Counted from the first letter of the stretch, positions 8,394-17,380 are shown. The stretch: 64,000 nt of DNA from Flavobacterium sp. (GCF_017744675.1 NZ_JAGIAV010000004.1:172567-236566); one strand, 5' to 3'. A program made the numbers and translations. Notes: generated from the sequence alone by a model not told the origin.

Positions 8394-8425
8394 CAAATAT
8401 ACTAGATAAAATATTTAAAAAGCAA
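8394..8425 (-). promoter_or_regulatory. his operon promoter
   Basis: On the minus strand TATATTTG (8401-8394) matches the Bacteroidota -7 consensus TAnnTTTG exactly. A TTG (8425-8423) lies 21 nt upstream as a possible -33 element. Transcription would start near 8387, about 28 nt before the leader start codon. Confidence 0.7.
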
Positions 8426-8498
8426 TTTTTATTTTAACTTAACGATAGTTTATTGTTAAAAATCGTTTTGAACGGCAATTTGCTTAATAATTTTAAAA

Positions 8499-9899
8499 TT
8501 ACTTTAACGAATGGTCATATTCTTCAAAAACCAATAAAACTTGGGTTCCTTTTCCGATTTCGCTCTCAATTTTAAATTTAATCTGAAGGAGATCGGTCAT
8601 TCTTTTCACAATAAACAAACCAAGTCCCGTTCCTTTAATTTCAGCGTGATTAAGAGAATCTGACCTAAAAAATGGATTAAAAATAGACTCCAGATCTTTC
8701 TTTGCGATTCCGATTCCTTGATCTGAAACAGTGCAACTAATGGTATCGTTTTCTCGTGACAATGAAATTCTAACTTCGCTATCTGGTTTTGAATATTTTA
8801 TAGCATTTGAAATAATATTTCGCAGAATCGTAACCGTTAAGTAGTTGTCCGAATAAATATAAAACTCACCTGGAGCATCTAAAACCACATTGATTCTATC
8901 CGATTTAATTTTGTCTTCTTTTAATGCCAAAGCATCTAAAACGGCCGCATTTAAATAGACTTTTTCTCTGTTTATATTTTTTTTCTGATTCTCAAAACGA
9001 GCCATCAAAAGCAACTGATCTACAAGAGAATTTAAGTGGTCAACTTCATTAATGCAATAATTAATTTTTTCTTTATATTCACTGTTATCTCGAGGTTTAC
9101 GTATTAAGACTTCAAGTGTTCCTTTAATAACTGTCAGAGGTGTTCTTAATTCGTGAGAAGCATCAGATGTAAACTGTTTTTCGCGCTCTATAGCATCTTC
9201 GAGCCTATCCAACAAATTATTAATTGTATTAGAAAGCGTAAACAATTCATCTCTTGTTTTGGGCAGCGGAATTCGAGATTTAAGATTGTCTTTTGTAATA
9301 ATTTTAGAAGTCTGAATAATGTTATTTATAGGTTTTATGCTTCGTCCCGCATAAAATCTTGCCAGAAAAAACAAGATCAAAAGTATGATTGGGAAAGTAA
9401 TCAATAAAGTATCCATCAAATTATCTAAAACTTTGGACGAATCAGACAAAGACATCGCAATAATCAAATACCCAATTTTCCTTGACTTGATGTGAAGCGG
9501 CACTTGCATTTGACGGATTTTATTCCCTAGTAATTTGGTGTCAAAAAGTTCAAAATGGTCTTTATTTTCATGAAAAGCAAGTTTCTCATTTTTTAAATTA
9601 GGAGACTTTTCAAGGATTTTCTTGTTCAAATCTAAAAACTGAACGAATACAGGATTCACATCAACAGAATTATGTTCTCTTTCCTCCCATTCTTCGGTAT
9701 CCATGAAAACGACAACACCATTTTCAATTTTCAGTTCTTTTAAATGGTCTTGAACTTCAATATTTAAATTTTCATCAATGTGATTGTAAACCGTCAGTTT
9801 GACAATAAAATAAATCGCCGAAAAGACTGCCAAAACTAGCAATCCAGTTCCTACAATATAGTTTAATGCGATTCTATTTCTAAAGGATAATGATGTCAT
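8499..9899 (-). CDS. Membrane sensor histidine kinase
   Basis: A 466-residue kinase of the EnvZ/PhoR-like type. It has a first membrane segment near residues 14-36 (VGTGLLVLAVFSAIYFIVKL), a periplasmic region of about 130 residues, and a second membrane helix (LLITFPIILLILFFLARFY). A HAMP linker and the HisKA helix follow, with the phospho-acceptor His in DASHELRTPL, then the ATPase N box (NIISNAIKYS) and G boxes (DQGIGI, GTGLGLFIV). The start at 9899 lies 4 nt after the regulator's stop; an in-frame ATG at 9911 would overlap that stop. It is co-transcribed with the regulator. The signal sensed is unknown. Confidence 0.93.
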   Translation of the reverse strand: MTSLSFRNRIALNYIVGTGLLVLAVFSAIYFIVKLTVYNHIDENLNIEVQDHLKELKIENGVVVFMDTEEWEEREHNSVDVNPVFVQFLDLNKKILEKSPNLKNEKLAFHENKDHFELFDTKLLGNKIRQMQVPLHIKSRKIGYLIIAMSLSDSSKVLDNLMDTLLITFPIILLILFFLARFYAGRSIKPINNIIQTSKIITKDNLKSRIPLPKTRDELFTLSNTINNLLDRLEDAIEREKQFTSDASHELRTPLTVIKGTLEVLIRKPRDNSEYKEKINYCINEVDHLNSLVDQLLLMARFENQKKNINREKVYLNAAVLDALALKEDKIKSDRINVVLDAPGEFYIYSDNYLTVTILRNIISNAIKYSKPDSEVRISLSRENDTISCTVSDQGIGIAKKDLESIFNPFFRSDSLNHAEIKGTGLGLFIVKRMTDLLQIKFKIESEIGKGTQVLLVFEEYDHSLK

Positions 9900-9903
9900 T
9901 TTG

Positions 9904-10566
9904 CTAATCATTGGCAATGTATCCAATGCCACGGATGGTTTTTATATAATCTTCTTCAATTTTAAGATTCAGTTTTTTTCGAATGGCATTCATAAAAACA
10001 TCGATAACTCCAGTATCGTACTCAAAATTGATTTCCCAGACATCTCTTAAAATCTGGTTTCTTGTGCAGACTTTTCCTTTATGCTGAATTAAATACGCCA
10101 ATAATTCAAATTCACGTTGCGTTAGCGAAATTTCTTCACCTCCGTTTAAAACGATATGCCTAGACAAATCCATGGTAATGTTTCCTAGAATCAGGGTTTC
10201 GGTTTGTTTTTTATTTCTAAAGTGAACTTTAATTCGCTCTACCAATTCCTCAAAACTAAATGGCTTTTTGATATAATCGTTTGCCCCCGCTTTTAAACCT
10301 TCTATAGTTTCCTGAACCGTATCTTTTGCAGTTAAAAAGATAATTGGTGTCACCTGATCTTTAATCCTGATAGCTTTGCACAGATCAAGACCATTAATTT
10401 TTGGCAACATCCAATCTAAGAGAATCAAATCAAATTTTTGTTCCTGAACCAGCTCAAAACCTTTAGAACCATCGGCTGCAGTAGTAATTTGATAGCCTTC
10501 TTCTTGCAAACCTTGTTTTAGAAATTGGACAATTCCTACTTCGTCTTCAACTATTAAAATATGCAT
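9904..10566 (-). CDS. OmpR/PhoB-family response regulator
   Basis: A 220-residue two-domain regulator. The receiver (about 1-115) has acidic pocket VEDE, phospho-acceptor Asp in LILLDWMLPKINGLD, the TAKD switch and the KPFSFEEL lysine. The winged-helix domain (about 125-220) has LTQREFELLAYLIQHKGKV, RDVWEINFEYDTGVIDVF and the ending IRGIGYIA. It precedes its kinase and is divergent from the sulfatase gene. Its intergenic region contains 11-bp phased repeats typical of this family's binding sites, suggesting control of the neighbouring gene and possibly itself. Confidence 0.95.
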   Translation of the reverse strand: MHILIVEDEVGIVQFLKQGLQEEGYQITTAADGSKGFELVQEQKFDLILLDWMLPKINGLDLCKAIRIKDQVTPIIFLTAKDTVQETIEGLKAGANDYIKKPFSFEELVERIKVHFRNKKQTETLILGNITMDLSRHIVLNGGEEISLTQREFELLAYLIQHKGKVCTRNQILRDVWEINFEYDTGVIDVFMNAIRKKLNLKIEEDYIKTIRGIGYIAND

Positions 10567-10669
10567 TTATCGTATCTAATTAAAATTTGAATTTTATTTT
10601 GAACCCAAAGATAAATAATTTAGCCCTCAGAAATAATTGAAAACGCCAATAAATACAGAAAGCGGCTTC

Positions 10670-10730
10670 TTAAGCAAACATTAAGTTAACGTTAAGTAAG
10701 GCAAAAGTCGTACTTAATCTAAAATTAATC
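10670..10730 (+). promoter_or_regulatory. 11-bp phased direct repeats, candidate response-regulator binding site
   Basis: TTAAG occurs at 10670, 10681 and 10692, and TTAATC at 10714 and 10725. All fall on one 11-bp phase, with the 10703 position unoccupied. Spacing of one helical turn is what tandem OmpR/PhoB-family subunits recognise. The most downstream half-site ends 9 nt before the -7 element at 10740, where a -33 box would otherwise lie. Confidence 0.65.
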
Positions 10731-10739
10731 TTTTTGAAG

Positions 10740-10747
10740 TAATTTTG
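10740..10747 (+). promoter_or_regulatory. -7 element of the sulfatase gene
   Basis: TAATTTTG matches TAnnTTTG. No TTG -33 box is present at the usual distance; the repeat half-sites take its place, as at activator-dependent promoters. The 5' leader would be only about 10 nt. Confidence 0.6.
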
Positions 10748-10763
10748 CAAAAAATTACTTCAG

Positions 10764-12902
10764 ATGAATTTTTATAAAAAACTTTCACCTTTCTACAATT
10801 TGGCATTGCTGTATTTTATAGTGAGTTTTACACTAAGAATAGTATTGCTTTTTCATCCAATTACTCAGAGTTCATTTACATTTGCTGAGAGCTTAAAAAT
10901 CTTTTCATTAGGTTTAGTATCAGACTTTTTTGTATTTGCTTTGGCTTCGGCTTTCTTATGGCTGTATCTTATCTTTATTTCCAATTCAAAATACAATAAA
11001 CCATACGGTTATATTATTCTTGCAAGTTTCCTGGCACTTTTAATCTATATTGCGTCTGGAAAAAGTGTTTTTGATGAATATGGAGGTGCTTTACCTAGAA
11101 TCGTTTTAATTTTTGTTGCCATTAAAACATTTTTATTTGCACTTTTGCTTTTCTTGCCAAAACACAGAGATAAAATAAGATTCTGGCTTTTTGCTTTTGT
11201 AATTTTTCTGTACGTTTTGCTGATTCTTCAAAATGCAATAAGCGAATTTTTCTTTTGGAATGAATTTGGAGTAAAATACAACTTCATCGCCGTTAATTAT
11301 CTGATTTACACCAATGAAGTTATTGGAAACATTATGCAGTCTTATCCTGTTGTTCCTATTTTTTCTGCGCTGTTCATCATTACGGCAACAATTACTTACT
11401 TCATTGTTAAAAAATCAAGAAATTATATCGACGAAATTCCAAGTTTTAATCAGAAATTAAAAATTACAGCTCTTTATGCCGTTTTATTTATCTGCTCATT
11501 ACTTGCTATTCCTGGATTAGCGAAAACAGAAAACTCTAAAAATGTTTTTGTTAACGAATTGCAGTCGAATGGAATCTATAAGTTCTATCTAGCGTTTCAG
11601 AACAGCAACCTAGACTATTTTAAATTTTACAAAACAATTTCTAACGAAAAGGCTTTCGCCATTTTAAAACAAGATTTTCCTACCATTAAAGGAAACAGCA
11701 CTTTACGTCTGATAAAAGAAGATTCATTAGAACAGCGTAAAAATGTTGTTTTAATAACAATTGAAAGTTTAAGTGCCGATTTCATGAAAATGTACGGCAA
11801 TGAACAAAATATTACGCCATTTTTGGACAGTCTGGCACAAAAAAGTTTGCTTTTTACCAATGTATATGCAACTGGAAATCGAACTGTTCGTGGTCTTGAA
11901 GCGGTAACTTTATGCATTCCTCCAACAGCTGGAGAAAGTGTTGTAAAACGAGAAGACAATAAAAATAAATTCTCAACCGGATCTGTTTTCCTTAAAAAAG
12001 GATACAATGTAAAATTCATGTATGGAGGTGATGCATTTTTTGACAATATGCAGGATTTTTATTCGGGGAATGGATATCAAATAGTCGATAAATCAAGCTT
12101 TTCTAAAGACGAAGTAACTTTTTCTAATGTATGGGGCGTTTGTGACGAAGACATGTACAACAAGGCTATTAAAGTAATGAATGGTGAAGCAAAGCAAAAC
12201 AAGCCTTTCTTTAATCACATCATGACAGTTAGCAATCACAGGCCATTTACATATCCTAACAATAAAATAGATATTCCTGCAAACATCAAATCTAGAGAAG
12301 GTGGTGTAAAATACACAGATTATGCTTTGCGACAATTTTTTGCTCAAGCAAAAAAACAGCCGTGGTTTAAAAATACTGTTTTTGTAATTGTGGCAGATCA
12401 TTGTGCATCAAGCGCTGGAAAAACAGAACTTCCGGTAGATAAATATAGAATTCCTGCTTTTATTTATATTCCGGATGCGAAACCCGAAAAATTCAACAAA
12501 TTAATGTCGCAAATTGACATTATGCCAACCTTATTCGGATTGCTAAATTTTGATTACGAAAGTAAATTCTTTGGTCGAAATGTATTCAAGACAGATTATC
12601 AGCCTAGAGCTTTTATAGCTACTTATCAGGATTTAGGATTAATAAAAGACAATATTTTAACCATTTTATCTCCAAAGCAAGGAATCCAACAGTTTGATTT
12701 GAAGCTTATGGAGAAAACTGGAATTTCGCCTGAATTTCAAATTTATTACGATCAAATTCCATTGAAATCTGAAAACACAAAATTAGCTGACGAAACTATT
12801 TCTTATTATCAATCAGCTTCTTATGTCTTGAAAGAGAAGGAATATCAGTTTACAGATTTAACTAATAAAAATAAGAAGTTATACGCAAAAGTTCGCGAAT
12901 AA
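10764..12902 (+). CDS. LTA synthase-like membrane sulfatase-fold phosphotransferase
   Basis: A 712-residue protein with about five N-terminal membrane helices (about 10-30, 50-70, 82-98, 112-131, 140-160), a sixth at 196-215 and one near 232-250, then an extracytoplasmic alkaline-phosphatase/sulfatase-fold domain (about 320-620). Active-site features match LtaS/phosphoglycerol transferases: E334 in ITIESLSADF, nucleophile T374 in GNRTVRGLEA, H492 in SNHRPF and D545-H546 in VADHCASS. Lipoteichoic acid is absent from Gram-negatives, so the substrate is probably another envelope glycan or lipid receiving a phosphoglycerol or phosphoethanolamine group; that is inference. It is divergent from the two-component system that probably controls it. 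Confidence 0.88.
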   Translation: MNFYKKLSPFYNLALLYFIVSFTLRIVLLFHPITQSSFTFAESLKIFSLGLVSDFFVFALASAFLWLYLIFISNSKYNKPYGYIILASFLALLIYIASGKSVFDEYGGALPRIVLIFVAIKTFLFALLLFLPKHRDKIRFWLFAFVIFLYVLLILQNAISEFFFWNEFGVKYNFIAVNYLIYTNEVIGNIMQSYPVVPIFSALFIITATITYFIVKKSRNYIDEIPSFNQKLKITALYAVLFICSLLAIPGLAKTENSKNVFVNELQSNGIYKFYLAFQNSNLDYFKFYKTISNEKAFAILKQDFPTIKGNSTLRLIKEDSLEQRKNVVLITIESLSADFMKMYGNEQNITPFLDSLAQKSLLFTNVYATGNRTVRGLEAVTLCIPPTAGESVVKREDNKNKFSTGSVFLKKGYNVKFMYGGDAFFDNMQDFYSGNGYQIVDKSSFSKDEVTFSNVWGVCDEDMYNKAIKVMNGEAKQNKPFFNHIMTVSNHRPFTYPNNKIDIPANIKSREGGVKYTDYALRQFFAQAKKQPWFKNTVFVIVADHCASSAGKTELPVDKYRIPAFIYIPDAKPEKFNKLMSQIDIMPTLFGLLNFDYESKFFGRNVFKTDYQPRAFIATYQDLGLIKDNILTILSPKQGIQQFDLKLMEKTGISPEFQIYYDQIPLKSENTKLADETISYYQSASYVLKEKEYQFTDLTNKNKKLYAKVRE

Positions 12903-12913
12903 TTCAAAAGAAT

Positions 12914-12940
12914 AAACCCGACATCTGTCGGGTTTTCTTT
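12914..12940 (+). terminator. Intrinsic terminator after the sulfatase gene
   Basis: AAACCCGACA (12914-12923), loop TC, TGTCGGGTTT (12926-12935) form a perfect 10-bp stem continuing into TCTTTT. It begins 11 nt after the stop codon. Confidence 0.88.
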
Positions 12941-13174
12941 TATACTCCTTTTAATCCTTTCATCTGTGGCTTAATTTTTAATGCAAAGAATGCTTTTTTT
13001 TTTTAGCTTATATGCTTTCTTTGCGATAAGTGAGTCCACAAATAAAACTCAACGTTTTAAAACCTATTGAGTTTGTTTTTATAAGAGACATTAAAAATGC
13101 ATCTTTGCGACCTCATTATTCATAAAAACAAAACTTAGCTTAAAAAAACTTAGCATTCTCCTGTTAAAAACCAC

Positions 13175-13215
13175 AAAAAAAGCCTCAAATTCTATAAAGA
13201 TTTGAGGCTTTTTTT
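13175..13215 (-). terminator. Terminator of the S1/P1 nuclease gene (bidirectional)
   Basis: AAAAAAAGCCTCAAAT (13175-13190) faces ATTTGAGGCTTTTTTT (13200-13215): a perfect 16-bp arm pair with a 9-nt loop and A/T tracts on both sides. It lies 55 nt past the nuclease stop and can act in either direction between the convergent genes. Confidence 0.88.
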
Positions 13216-13230
13216 AAGATTCCGAAGTAA

Positions 13231-13266
13231 AACTTGAAACTTTAAACTATAAAAACTTGAAACAAA
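13231..13266. repeat. TTGAAAC word repeat, direct copies only
   Basis: AACTTGAAACTTTAAACTAT is followed by AAAAACTTGAAACAAA. It is a shorter, non-inverted member of the TTGAAAC family just downstream of the nuclease gene. Confidence 0.6.
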
Positions 13267-13269
13267 TTT

Positions 13270-14268
13270 TTAGTCGTTCTGATTCTTCATTCCGAATAAA
13301 TCTCCTTTTTGGAACAATTTTAAATCATCCTGTAAAGCTTGATAATTTCTTTGCGTTAATGCTGGAGCATCCAAATCACTTAAGTCTGGTTTTCCTGCAT
13401 TTATCCATGCCGTGTACCAAAAACTTGCAGTTGCAGTAATTGCTTTTCTCATTTGGCTTTCTACCATTCCGTTTAATTGCTCGTGTAATTTTTTAGCATA
13501 CTCATCAGAAAACTTAGAGGTATTGTATTTTGTTTTTGCAATTTTACCCTCTGCATCCATTTCAAAAACTTTGTTTTCTGGAGTTGCAGTTCTTAGCTTT
13601 TTATCGATATCCAATAAAGGTTGCGCCAAGGTGTGAGTATCATTAATTAAATCCCAAATTGCTTTATGAACATCTGGATAATACTGTGCTTCAGGAACAT
13701 TTAACTTATAATTTTTAACGAATAATTCTGGCAATCTGCTTTCCCATAAAGAGTGAATTCCTTTCTGATCTGTCAATTGTCCGTCGTGATTTGCAGAAGT
13801 ATGCAATGGCATGTGCGCATCACCAATATAATGGCCTAAATCTGCTGCAAGAAATAAGATTTCAGCTCTATTTTTTTCTTTGAAAGCTTTAGTCAATTTT
13901 GCCATCATATCTTCGATATACCAAGGCAAGATTCCGTTATCGCTTAAGAATTTGGCGTCGTATTTTTGTTTTGCTTCTTCTAATGTTTGCGGATAACTGT
14001 CAGCAGAGCCAAAGTTTTCCATATCAAAATAATGTCTCGGACCTTCTTCCTTATAATTTAAAGCGTACTTGCGGATATCTGGAACCGAAGCTTCTTGTGT
14101 AATAAAATCAATGTGATTGTAAAAAAATATCTGTATTTGTTTTGGTAAAGCCATTACAGCAGCTTTGTTAATACGCTCATGGCCAACATTCCCCCATGAC
14201 AGCATAAAAAAGCCAACAATTAAAGCGCATAAAGCTATTAATTTTGGTCTCATTTGGATTTTCTTCAT
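13270..14268 (-). CDS. Secreted S1/P1-type zinc nuclease
   Basis: A 332-residue exported protein of the S1/P1 nuclease family, which uses three zinc ions to cut single-stranded nucleic acid and 3'-nucleotides. The signal peptide (RPKLIALCALIVGFFMLS) is followed directly by the mature WGNVGHERINKAA, whose N-terminal Trp and nearby His are zinc ligands in the family. The central LAADLGHYIGDAHMPLH and GIHSLWE supply the other His and Asp ligands. The start at 14268 (MKKIQMRPKL) gives a normal signal peptide; a longer frame to 14292 is less likely. It probably acts in the periplasm or outside the cell, for nucleic acid or phosphate scavenging. Confidence 0.92.
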   Translation of the reverse strand: MKKIQMRPKLIALCALIVGFFMLSWGNVGHERINKAAVMALPKQIQIFFYNHIDFITQEASVPDIRKYALNYKEEGPRHYFDMENFGSADSYPQTLEEAKQKYDAKFLSDNGILPWYIEDMMAKLTKAFKEKNRAEILFLAADLGHYIGDAHMPLHTSANHDGQLTDQKGIHSLWESRLPELFVKNYKLNVPEAQYYPDVHKAIWDLINDTHTLAQPLLDIDKKLRTATPENKVFEMDAEGKIAKTKYNTSKFSDEYAKKLHEQLNGMVESQMRKAITATASFWYTAWINAGKPDLSDLDAPALTQRNYQALQDDLKLFQKGDLFGMKNQND

Positions 14269-14444
14269 TTGTTTTTTTATTAGAGGGAGCAAATTTAGTT
14301 TTAATTAAAGAATACGCAAAAAATACTGCTAATAAGATTCTACAATTTTAACTTTTTAATATTTTATGATCTAAAAACGGCAAGAAGTTCATATTAACAA
14401 TAATTTTCTTTATACATTTGTTTAATTAAAACCAATACAATTTT

Positions 14445-15395
14445 ATGCGCCAGATTACCTTAAACTTCTTTCTGTTAATTTCTTCTTTTTGTCTTGCCCA
14501 AGAAACTGATATACAGTTAAAAAATGTAAGCGACACAATACTAAATACCAAAAGAGTACTTAAATTTTCTGATCCGTTTGACGGTGTAAAAACAATGCAA
14601 AAATTGTTTCCTGGAAAATTATACCACCTTGCAGATAAAAACACTTTTTTAAGCTGGAAATGCAAAACCTGCAAACCTACGGCATTTTTAGATGTTAATG
14701 GCGTTGAAGGAGATCAAATGTTTCCATATACAGAAGGTGTTGCCACTAGACTTTTAGCTAATATCGATTATAGCGATTCTAAAGGAAATCAATTTAAAAT
14801 ACTAGCCTTTAATCATTCTGTTCATGATGAAGATGGACTTCAGACAGGACGTTTTTCTGGCGGATTGCTTGGTCTTGCAAAATTTGCAAAAAACAATACT
14901 GTTTGGGAAATGAGATCTTTTCAGCCAGCAGTTGCCGCATTTGGAGCTTTTGCACAATGTCCGACTCCAAAATTAGTTGAAATTGGAGAAGATCAGTTTG
15001 CTTTTACATTATTGCACGTTAACGGAGGTGCAGGCGGTCCTTTTGAAGGATGGTTATATCTTGTTGCTGGCTTTGAGGGGAAATACCAGCCTATTTTAGA
15101 AGTTGAAAATTACCAGCTTACAAACGTAGAAAGTGTAAAATGGTCTGGAACTTATTCAGTTGTAAATGATAATTCTAAAAAACATTTTAGAGATATAATT
15201 ATCAAGACCTCTGGAACTTTTGATAAAGCGGCACGAGCTAAAGATGAATTTGAAGTAAATCTTCCAGAAGAATTGGCTGCAATGGCTAAAGCAAAAAAGT
15301 CGTTTAATTTTGAAATAGAAAGACGTTACACTTTCAAAGGAAAACTTTACAAAATGATTGACAAACCAATTGTAAAATTCTCCAATGTCAAATAA
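14445..15395 (+). CDS. Exported protein of unknown function
   Basis: A 316-residue protein with a cleavable signal peptide (RQITLNFFLLISSFCLAQ, cut probably after CLAQ). The mature part has one CKTC pair (WKCKTCKPTAFLDVNG), a long predicted beta-rich region with aromatic and Gly runs (LLHVNGGAGGPFEGWLYLVAG), and a lysine-rich C-terminus (RRYTFKGKLYKMI). I do not recognise a named family. It lies 176 bp from the divergent nuclease gene and ends 4 bp from the convergent exporter gene. A periplasmic or surface location is likely. Confidence 0.85.
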   Translation: MRQITLNFFLLISSFCLAQETDIQLKNVSDTILNTKRVLKFSDPFDGVKTMQKLFPGKLYHLADKNTFLSWKCKTCKPTAFLDVNGVEGDQMFPYTEGVATRLLANIDYSDSKGNQFKILAFNHSVHDEDGLQTGRFSGGLLGLAKFAKNNTVWEMRSFQPAVAAFGAFAQCPTPKLVEIGEDQFAFTLLHVNGGAGGPFEGWLYLVAGFEGKYQPILEVENYQLTNVESVKWSGTYSVVNDNSKKHFRDIIIKTSGTFDKAARAKDEFEVNLPEELAAMAKAKKSFNFEIERRYTFKGKLYKMIDKPIVKFSNVK

Positions 15396-15399
15396 ATAC

Positions 15400-16365
15400 T
15401 TAATTCAAATAAAGAATTGACAGTAAAGCCAATACTGCTATAAAAATCCAAAGAAAAACACCTTGAAGCAACGGCTTTACCCCTACTGCTCTTAAAGTTG
15501 CAAAATTCAACGTTGCACCAATTAAAAATAAAGTAATAGTTAGTCCAACTTTTGCAATGCCAACAAAATGCGCTGTAAAAACAGCTGTTGACGGAATATA
15601 AGTGTTTACTAACATGGCAATAACAAACAGACCAATAAAATATGGAATCTTAATTCTAGAATTCTTGCTTTTAAATAAAAATGCCGTCAAAATAGAAATT
15701 GGAATAATCCATAAAGCTCTCGCTAGTTTTACTGTCGTTGCCACCTGAAGCGCTTCTGCGCCATATTTATTGGCCGCGCCCACAACAGAACTTGTATCAT
15801 GAATAGCAATGGCACACCAAAGACCAAAATCTTTTTGCGACAGATCTAATTGGTGTCCGATAAATGGAAAAACAAATAAAGCAATAGAGTTTAGTATAAA
15901 AATAACGCCTAAAGCAATTGAAGCCTGATTTTCGTTTGATTTGATTACTGGCGAAATAGCCGCGATCGCACTTCCTCCACAAATAGCTGTTCCACAAGAA
16001 ATTAAATGCGATGTTTTCTTTTCTGTTTTAAGCCATTTCCCTAATAGAAATCCGAAGAGCAAAGTACTGAATATCGAAAAAACAGTTAAAACAAAACCTT
16101 CTTTTCCTGCCGAAACTGCACTATTTGCATTCATTCCGAAACCTAAACCTACTACTGAAAACTGCAATAAAAATGTGATTGCTTTATGGTTGAATTCTAC
16201 AAATGGATTTCCGAAAAGATTTACAATTAAAACACCAAATAAAAGTGCTATTGGCGGAGAAATAATCGAAAATAAACATAGTAAGATAACAACAAGAAAA
16301 AGTGCTTGCTGTAAAGATTGATTAATTTCAAATAATTGTGCTGATGTTTGTTCTTTTGTTTTCAA
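15400..16365 (-). CDS. yeiH: YeiH-family putative sulfate exporter
   Basis: A 321-residue inner-membrane protein with roughly ten hydrophobic helices. Family landmarks include the N-terminal PPIALLFGVLIVNLFGNPF, GLGFGMNANSAV, the re-entrant CGTAICGGSAIAAISPVI and the HDTSSVVGAANKYG motif. The family (UPF0324, YeiH) is annotated as putative anion or sulfate export, but transport is weakly established. It lies 75 bp downstream of a LysR regulator in the same direction. The LysR-YeiH pairing recurs in many bacteria and supports a regulator-target relationship. Confidence 0.92.
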   Translation of the reverse strand: MKTKEQTSAQLFEINQSLQQALFLVVILLCLFSIISPPIALLFGVLIVNLFGNPFVEFNHKAITFLLQFSVVGLGFGMNANSAVSAGKEGFVLTVFSIFSTLLFGFLLGKWLKTEKKTSHLISCGTAICGGSAIAAISPVIKSNENQASIALGVIFILNSIALFVFPFIGHQLDLSQKDFGLWCAIAIHDTSSVVGAANKYGAEALQVATTVKLARALWIIPISILTAFLFKSKNSRIKIPYFIGLFVIAMLVNTYIPSTAVFTAHFVGIAKVGLTITLFLIGATLNFATLRAVGVKPLLQGVFLWIFIAVLALLSILYLN

Positions 16366-16440
16366 AATAAAGGCAATTGATATTTACTTTGCAAAGTTCT
16401 ATCGTTTATCTCGAAAACACCAATCGTAAATTGCAATAGA

Positions 16441-17337
16441 CTATAACTTCAAGTTATAGTGAGATGCTAAATTTTGGATGAATAGTTCTGATAAAGAATC
16501 TGATTTTCCTTGTAAGGTTATAATATAAAAATATCTTTCTATTGCTAATTCTTCAATGTCTAAAACAATCAATTCCTTATTTTTTAACTCCTTGCTTACA
16601 GCATGAATAGACATAAAAGCAAAACAATCTGAATTTAACAAATATGATTTTATGCTTTCTGTGCTTCCTAACTGCATTTCAATTTGCAAATCAGTCAATT
16701 TTAAATTTGCTTTTTTTAATGCAAATTCTATAACCTCAAGTGTTCCTGATCCGCGTTCTCTGGTAATGAATTTCATTGATTTTAAATCGCTTACTGAAAT
16801 TTCACTTTGTTGTACTAACGGATTTTTGCTATTGCAGACTAAAACCAATTCATCTTTAAGAAACGGAATATATTTTATGGATTGATTTTTAGACTGCCCT
16901 TCAACAATTCCGATTTCGATTTCTTTATTGATTAAAGCATTTTCAATTTGCTCAGTATTTCCATTCAGCAAATTAACTTTTATGTCTTTTTGTTTTTGAT
17001 GAAAACTAGCCAAAACTGGAGAAATAATATATTGCGAAATTGTCGTACTTGCTCCTAACCTTAATAAACCTTGGCGTTCTTTATTGAAAGAACTCATTTC
17101 AAAGTCTATTTCACGATAAATATCGAAAATACTTTTAGTATATTTTAGGAGAATTTTTCCTGCTGGTGTTAAAGCGATTTTAGAACCGTTTCGTTCAAAA
17201 AGTTTGGTTTTATAGGTTTCCTCTAATTCTTGAATATGTTTGGAGACGGCTGGCTGAGTAATGTATAATTCCGTTGCCGCTTTAGTAAAGTTAAGGCGGA
17301 GCGCAACGGTGTAAAATACTTTAAGCCTAAAGTCCAT
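16441..17337 (-). CDS. LysR-family transcriptional regulator
   Basis: A 298-residue regulator with an N-terminal winged helix (about 1-60: DFRLKVFYTVALRLNFTKAA, ITQPAVSKHIQELE, FERNGSKIALTPAG) and a C-terminal periplasmic-binding-protein-like effector domain (about 90-295). It is CysB/CysL-like in overall form. It sits directly upstream of the yeiH-like gene on the same strand, so the exporter is its likely target. No binding site (T-N11-A) could be assigned with confidence. Confidence 0.93.
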   Translation of the reverse strand: MDFRLKVFYTVALRLNFTKAATELYITQPAVSKHIQELEETYKTKLFERNGSKIALTPAGKILLKYTKSIFDIYREIDFEMSSFNKERQGLLRLGASTTISQYIISPVLASFHQKQKDIKVNLLNGNTEQIENALINKEIEIGIVEGQSKNQSIKYIPFLKDELVLVCNSKNPLVQQSEISVSDLKSMKFITRERGSGTLEVIEFALKKANLKLTDLQIEMQLGSTESIKSYLLNSDCFAFMSIHAVSKELKNKELIVLDIEELAIERYFYIITLQGKSDSLSELFIQNLASHYNLKL

Positions 17338-17380
17338 TTTTTATTGTTTTTGTTTAAAATTTAAAGTTTTAGGCTTTAAA

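Larger units (their letters stand above)
12942..13269. other. Intergenic region without a gene, 328 bp
   Basis: Between the convergent sulfatase and nuclease genes. It holds an imperfect hairpin (GCAAAGAATGC near 12982 facing GCTTTCTTTGC near 13012), an AAACTTAGC word pair (about 13132-13155), a strong bidirectional terminator (13175-13215) and a TTGAAAC word block (13231-13266). No reading frame of interest was seen. Confidence 0.7.

Noticed and set aside
8394..8480. Riboswitch upstream of hisG
   Set aside because: The His-rich leader peptide and terminator explain the region; no known riboswitch core was recognised.
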